A DNA stretch of 26,221 nt from an uncultured Clostridia bacterium (GTDB lineage Bacteria > Bacillota > Clostridia > Christensenellales > Aristaeellaceae): assembly GCA_934631055.1 (NCBI GenBank), contig CAKTXP010000015.1, positions 1-26,221 on the forward strand, given 5' to 3'. The notes beneath the pieces were generated by a model that was not told where the DNA came from, ran no database searches, and saw nothing but the letters and a program-made list of their open reading frames with translations. Made by a program: the position numbers and the translations under genes. Positions 23,988-26,221 of the stretch are shown piece by piece. The stretch's first letter is position 1, and every line of letters starts with the position of its first letter.

Positions 23988-25499
23988 TTACTCGCCGAAG
24001 GACAGATCCTTGAGCATATAGCAGCCCAGCGGGCTGGCGTCAAGGCCCTGTACGTCCTTGGTCGCGGTGATGGTCGTCTGCTGATACACCAGCGGCATCT
24101 GATACGCATGCTCCACGATGTTGGCGCAGACCGCATCATAAGCGGCGACCTTCTCGTCGTCGTTCACCTTCGCGGCGGCATCCAGCAGGTCGGAAAGCTC
24201 GTCGGTCGTGACGTGCGTGATGTTGCCGGTTCCGCCGTAGCAGTCCTTGTGGAACTGGCTGTACATGACAGAGTAGGCATCCAGGAACATCGCGGACCAA
24301 GAGCCGACGGTCATCTGATAATCGCCGTTGGAATACACGGCGTTGGTGTACGCGCCGCCTTCCATCAGCTCGATCTCCACGTCGATGCCGATCATCTTCA
24401 GCTCAGCCTGAATGATGGTCGCAACCTTCTGATAGGTGCTGTCCTCCTTGATGCAGAGCTTCAGGGTCAGACCGTTCGGATAGCCCGCCTGCGCGAGCAG
24501 GTCTTTCGCCTGCTGGACATCATAGGTGTAGCTCGGCGTCTCGGCAGAATAGCCGGCGCAGACAGTCGGAATCGGGCTGTTTGCCGCAGTACCCATGCCA
24601 TCCAGCGCGCCGAGGATGATGTCATTCTTGTTGATCGCAGAGCAGATCGCCTTGCGGACGAGTTCGTTGCTCAGGATCGGATCCTCAACGTTCATGTTCA
24701 GGGAGAGTACGCTCGCGGAATCGCAGGCATAGAAGCTGAGGTTGTCATCCGCTTCCACAGCCGGAATGTCGCTTGTGTTGACGTTCATGAACGTGTTGAT
24801 CTCGCCGTTCTCCAGCGCGATCAGACCGGTGTTCTTATCGGTGATCGGCTTGCAGTAGATGTTCTTGATTGCCGGCGCGCCCGCGAAGTAATCCTCGTTC
24901 GCCTCCAGCAGGATGTGGTCGCCGCTGACCCATTCGACCAGCTTGTACGCGCCGCTGCCCATCGGCTCACGCTTCATCGCGTCATTGCCCTTACTCTCGC
25001 AGTAATCCTTGCTCATGATGGCAAAGAACGGAGAAGCCAGGGAGCCCATCATGCCGCCAAACGGCGTATTCAGGCGGATCTCCACCGTATGGTCGTCCAC
25101 CACGACGACCTCCTCGATGCAGCTGGTCATATCGAAAGCCCAGCCCGCCGCGATGGTGCGGTCCAGCGAATACTTGATATCTTCAACGGTCATCTTGCTG
25201 CCGTCGTGGAAGGAAACATCCTTCGTAAAGGTGACGGTATACGTCAGACCGTCGTCGCTCATCACCACGTCGTCCGCCAGATACGGCTTATAGCCGCCGT
25301 TGCCGTCGGAGATCGTCAGGCAGTCGTACAGCGCATAGGTGATGGTAAACGTATTCATGCTTGCGGTATTCATCGGGTCCAGGCTGGCAGGGTCAGCGCT
25401 CATCGCCCAAACCAGCGTATCCTTGTCTTCCGCCACAGCCACGCCGCAGAGCATCAGCAGCGCCAGCACGAGACAAGCCAGCTTCATCAGGGTCTCCAT
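23988..25499 (-). CDS. Peptide ABC transporter substrate-binding protein (family 5, DppA/OppA type)
   Basis: The 503-residue exported protein has a signal peptide METLMKLACLVLALLMLCGV ending AVA (about 23). The mature start DTLVWAMSADPASLDPMNT and later FTKDVSFHDGSKMTVEDIKYSLDRT are classic family-5 binding-protein signatures. It captures peptides for the DppBCDF complex. Cys18 is preceded by LML and not by a lipobox, so it is probably released by signal peptidase I and not lipid-anchored. ATG 25499 is favoured because AAAGGA lies about 8 bases upstream; an ATG at 25505 is an alternative only two codons longer. It is transcribed from a consensus promoter about 60 bases upstream. Confidence 0.94.
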   Translation of the reverse strand: METLMKLACLVLALLMLCGVAVAEDKDTLVWAMSADPASLDPMNTASMNTFTITYALYDCLTISDGNGGYKPYLADDVVMSDDGLTYTVTFTKDVSFHDGSKMTVEDIKYSLDRTIAAGWAFDMTSCIEEVVVVDDHTVEIRLNTPFGGMMGSLASPFFAIMSKDYCESKGNDAMKREPMGSGAYKLVEWVSGDHILLEANEDYFAGAPAIKNIYCKPITDKNTGLIALENGEINTFMNVNTSDIPAVEADDNLSFYACDSASVLSLNMNVEDPILSNELVRKAICSAINKNDIILGALDGMGTAANSPIPTVCAGYSAETPSYTYDVQQAKDLLAQAGYPNGLTLKLCIKEDSTYQKVATIIQAELKMIGIDVEIELMEGGAYTNAVYSNGDYQMTVGSWSAMFLDAYSVMYSQFHKDCYGGTGNITHVTTDELSDLLDAAAKVNDDEKVAAYDAVCANIVEHAYQMPLVYQQTTITATKDVQGLDASPLGCYMLKDLSFGE

Positions 25500-25554
25500 C
25501 GTCATTTTCCTTTCTTTGTGCCGCATCTTTTCTTTAAAACAGCAAGTACGGTTC

Positions 25555-25583
25555 ATTATATGCTTCACATGATGGTTTGTCAA
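25555..25583 (-). promoter_or_regulatory. Near-perfect sigma-A promoter of the peptide transporter operon
   Basis: On the minus strand TTGACA (25583-25578) and TATAAT (25560-25555) are both exact consensus boxes separated by 17 bases. They lie 56 bases before the binding-protein start codon. This is the strongest promoter match in the window. Confidence 0.92.
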
Positions 25584-25689
25584 GGCATATAATATGAGAA
25601 TTTATACATATCTATCCCGATTTATTCGAAAGACCGCCCGTAATCTGATGGCATATTTATACACCATCTCTTCCTGCCCGCCAAACGTC

Positions 25690-25704
25690 ATGACAGTTTG
25701 TCAT
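25690..25704. promoter_or_regulatory. Perfect inverted repeat upstream of the peptide transporter promoter
   Basis: ATGACA-GTT-TGTCAT is a perfect 6-3-6 inverted repeat about 107 bases upstream of the -35 box of the peptide transporter promoter. It could be a binding site for a dimeric regulator. The remainder of 25606-25776 shows nothing I can identify. Confidence 0.4.
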
Positions 25705-25776
25705 CTTTTTCGCCTTTCAGGGTATTTTGCTCACCCTTCCGGCAAAGCAAACCGAAAACCACGAATTAGGCAAAAG

Positions 25777-25808
25777 AAAAACGCCTGATCTCTCAGCCAA
25801 GCGTTTTT
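25777..25808. terminator. Bidirectional terminator at the recombinase remnant
   Basis: AAAAACGC (25777-25784) pairs perfectly with GCGTTTTT (25801-25808), enclosing CTGA/TCAG (25785-25788 with 25793-25796). U-tracts follow on both strands. The hairpin overlaps the last codons of the serine recombinase remnant on the minus strand. Confidence 0.75.
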
Positions 25809-26119
25809 TCTGGTTCAGAAGCCAAATCCCTATCCAAATTGCGAAACCCGTTAGGGAAAACTCCTTGCAGTTCTCCGAATGTAATTGTTTCGGTGCTTTC
25901 GCGGAAATTGTAGGTCAGCACCATCTTGTCATCATACAAGAAAATGGCGTTGACAAACGTATCAGCCGGATCGGCGGAATCATACTCTGCAAAGCCCTCC
26001 AAGACGGATTCCAGCAGGATGCCGTCTGCGCCGGAAGAAATTACCTCTGTGGCGGAAACGACGCGGACGTTGTTCTTCTTGAGCAGCACCTTACAGCGGG
26101 CATAGACTCCTTGCGTTCG
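25793..26119 (-). pseudogene. Serine recombinase remnant with internal deletion
   Basis: The reading frame opens after a TGA at 26120-26122; the first possible start is GTG 26089, giving 98 residues. The first part, YARCKVLLKKNNVRVVSATE followed by ISSGADGILLESVLEGFAEY, reads like the end of the resolvase catalytic domain of large serine recombinases. The second part, NAIFLYDDKMVLTYNFRESTETITF and PNGFRNLDRDLASEPEKTLG, reads like the extreme C-terminus of such enzymes. The central recombinase and zinc-ribbon regions, several hundred residues, are missing, with the joint near residues 36-45 (about 25957-25984). The N-terminal catalytic Ser region is also absent. It is therefore a scar of an old mobile element. 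Family recognition is from memory of the motifs. Confidence 0.72.
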
Positions 26120-26221
26120 TCAAAGAAAAACGTCCGCAACAACTTCGCTATCATCCAGCATGCGATAGCCGACGCCAAGCTCATTGATGATATAGCGCTT
26201 TTCACCGGGGGTTACGCCCAT
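26120..26221 (-). CDS. C-terminal fragment of an OmpR/KdpE-like response regulator (cut by the window edge)
   Basis: Thirty-three codons are in frame from the window edge to TGA at 26120. GEKRYIINELGVGYRMLDD matches the last strand and wing of the winged-helix DNA-binding domain of OmpR/PhoB response regulators; the wording is close to KdpE. The Met at the edge is probably internal, not a start. After the wing the tail DSEVVADVFL ends at a stop directly in frame with, and upstream of, the serine recombinase remnant. The remainder of the gene lies outside the window. Confidence 0.6.
   Translation of the reverse strand: MGVTPGEKRYIINELGVGYRMLDDSEVVADVFL

Noticed and set aside
23982..25592. 536-codon open frame on the plus strand opposite the peptide-binding protein gene
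   Set aside because: The minus-strand gene has family-5 signatures, signal peptide and promoter; the plus frame has none of these.
25594..25788. 64-codon plus-strand frame upstream of the peptide operon
   Set aside because: No RBS and no recognisable family; it overlaps promoter-distal sequence and the terminator.

Overview
The window looks like a chromosomal segment of a GC-rich member of the Bacillota (Clostridia), most likely an uncultured gut or rumen anaerobe. That placement is inferred from four things: the gene families, AGGAGG-type ribosome binding sites, a dlt-type envelope-modification operon, and a palindromic intergenic repeat of a kind common in gut Clostridia. I see no rRNA, tRNA or CRISPR array. 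All taxonomic statements are inference; nothing was searched.

Layout, left to right. (1) 84-149 is a three-armed palindromic repeat that also works as a terminator. (2) 182-5953, minus strand, is a tightly coupled five-gene operon in transcription order: acyl carrier protein, DltA-like adenylating enzyme, MBOAT acyltransferase, DltD-like SGNH protein, and a second DltA-like adenylating enzyme. (3) 5954-6339 has no convincing gene but is packed with hairpins. (4) 6340-15629, minus strand, is a carbohydrate operon in transcription order: secreted CBM9-like protein, sugar-binding protein, secreted GH3 glycosidase, two permeases, a second secreted GH3, and an MsmX-type ATPase. (5) Diverging from it on the plus strand are a YesM-type sensor histidine kinase and a secreted CE1-type esterase (15896-18707). 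(6) 18840-25499, minus strand, holds an M29 aminopeptidase and a complete Dpp/Opp peptide transporter (A, B, C, D, F) driven by a near-perfect sigma-A promoter. (7) The right edge has an internally deleted serine recombinase remnant and the tail of an OmpR/KdpE-like response regulator.

How the genes fit together. The carbohydrate block reads as a secreted polysaccharide or oligosaccharide utilisation system: the GH3 enzymes and perhaps the esterase trim substrate outside the membrane, the binding protein and permeases import the sugar, and the kinase may sense it. The peptide block imports peptides, and the M29 aminopeptidase would finish their degradation in the cytoplasm.

The most interesting element is the dlt-like operon. 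Its two adenylating enzymes have intact catalytic motifs, but the second has Ala where DltA and amino-acid-activating domains carry the Asp that binds the substrate amino group, and Ser where DltA has its pocket Cys. This suggests that one carrier protein may be charged with two chemically different acyl groups for export to the cell surface, the second perhaps not an amino acid.
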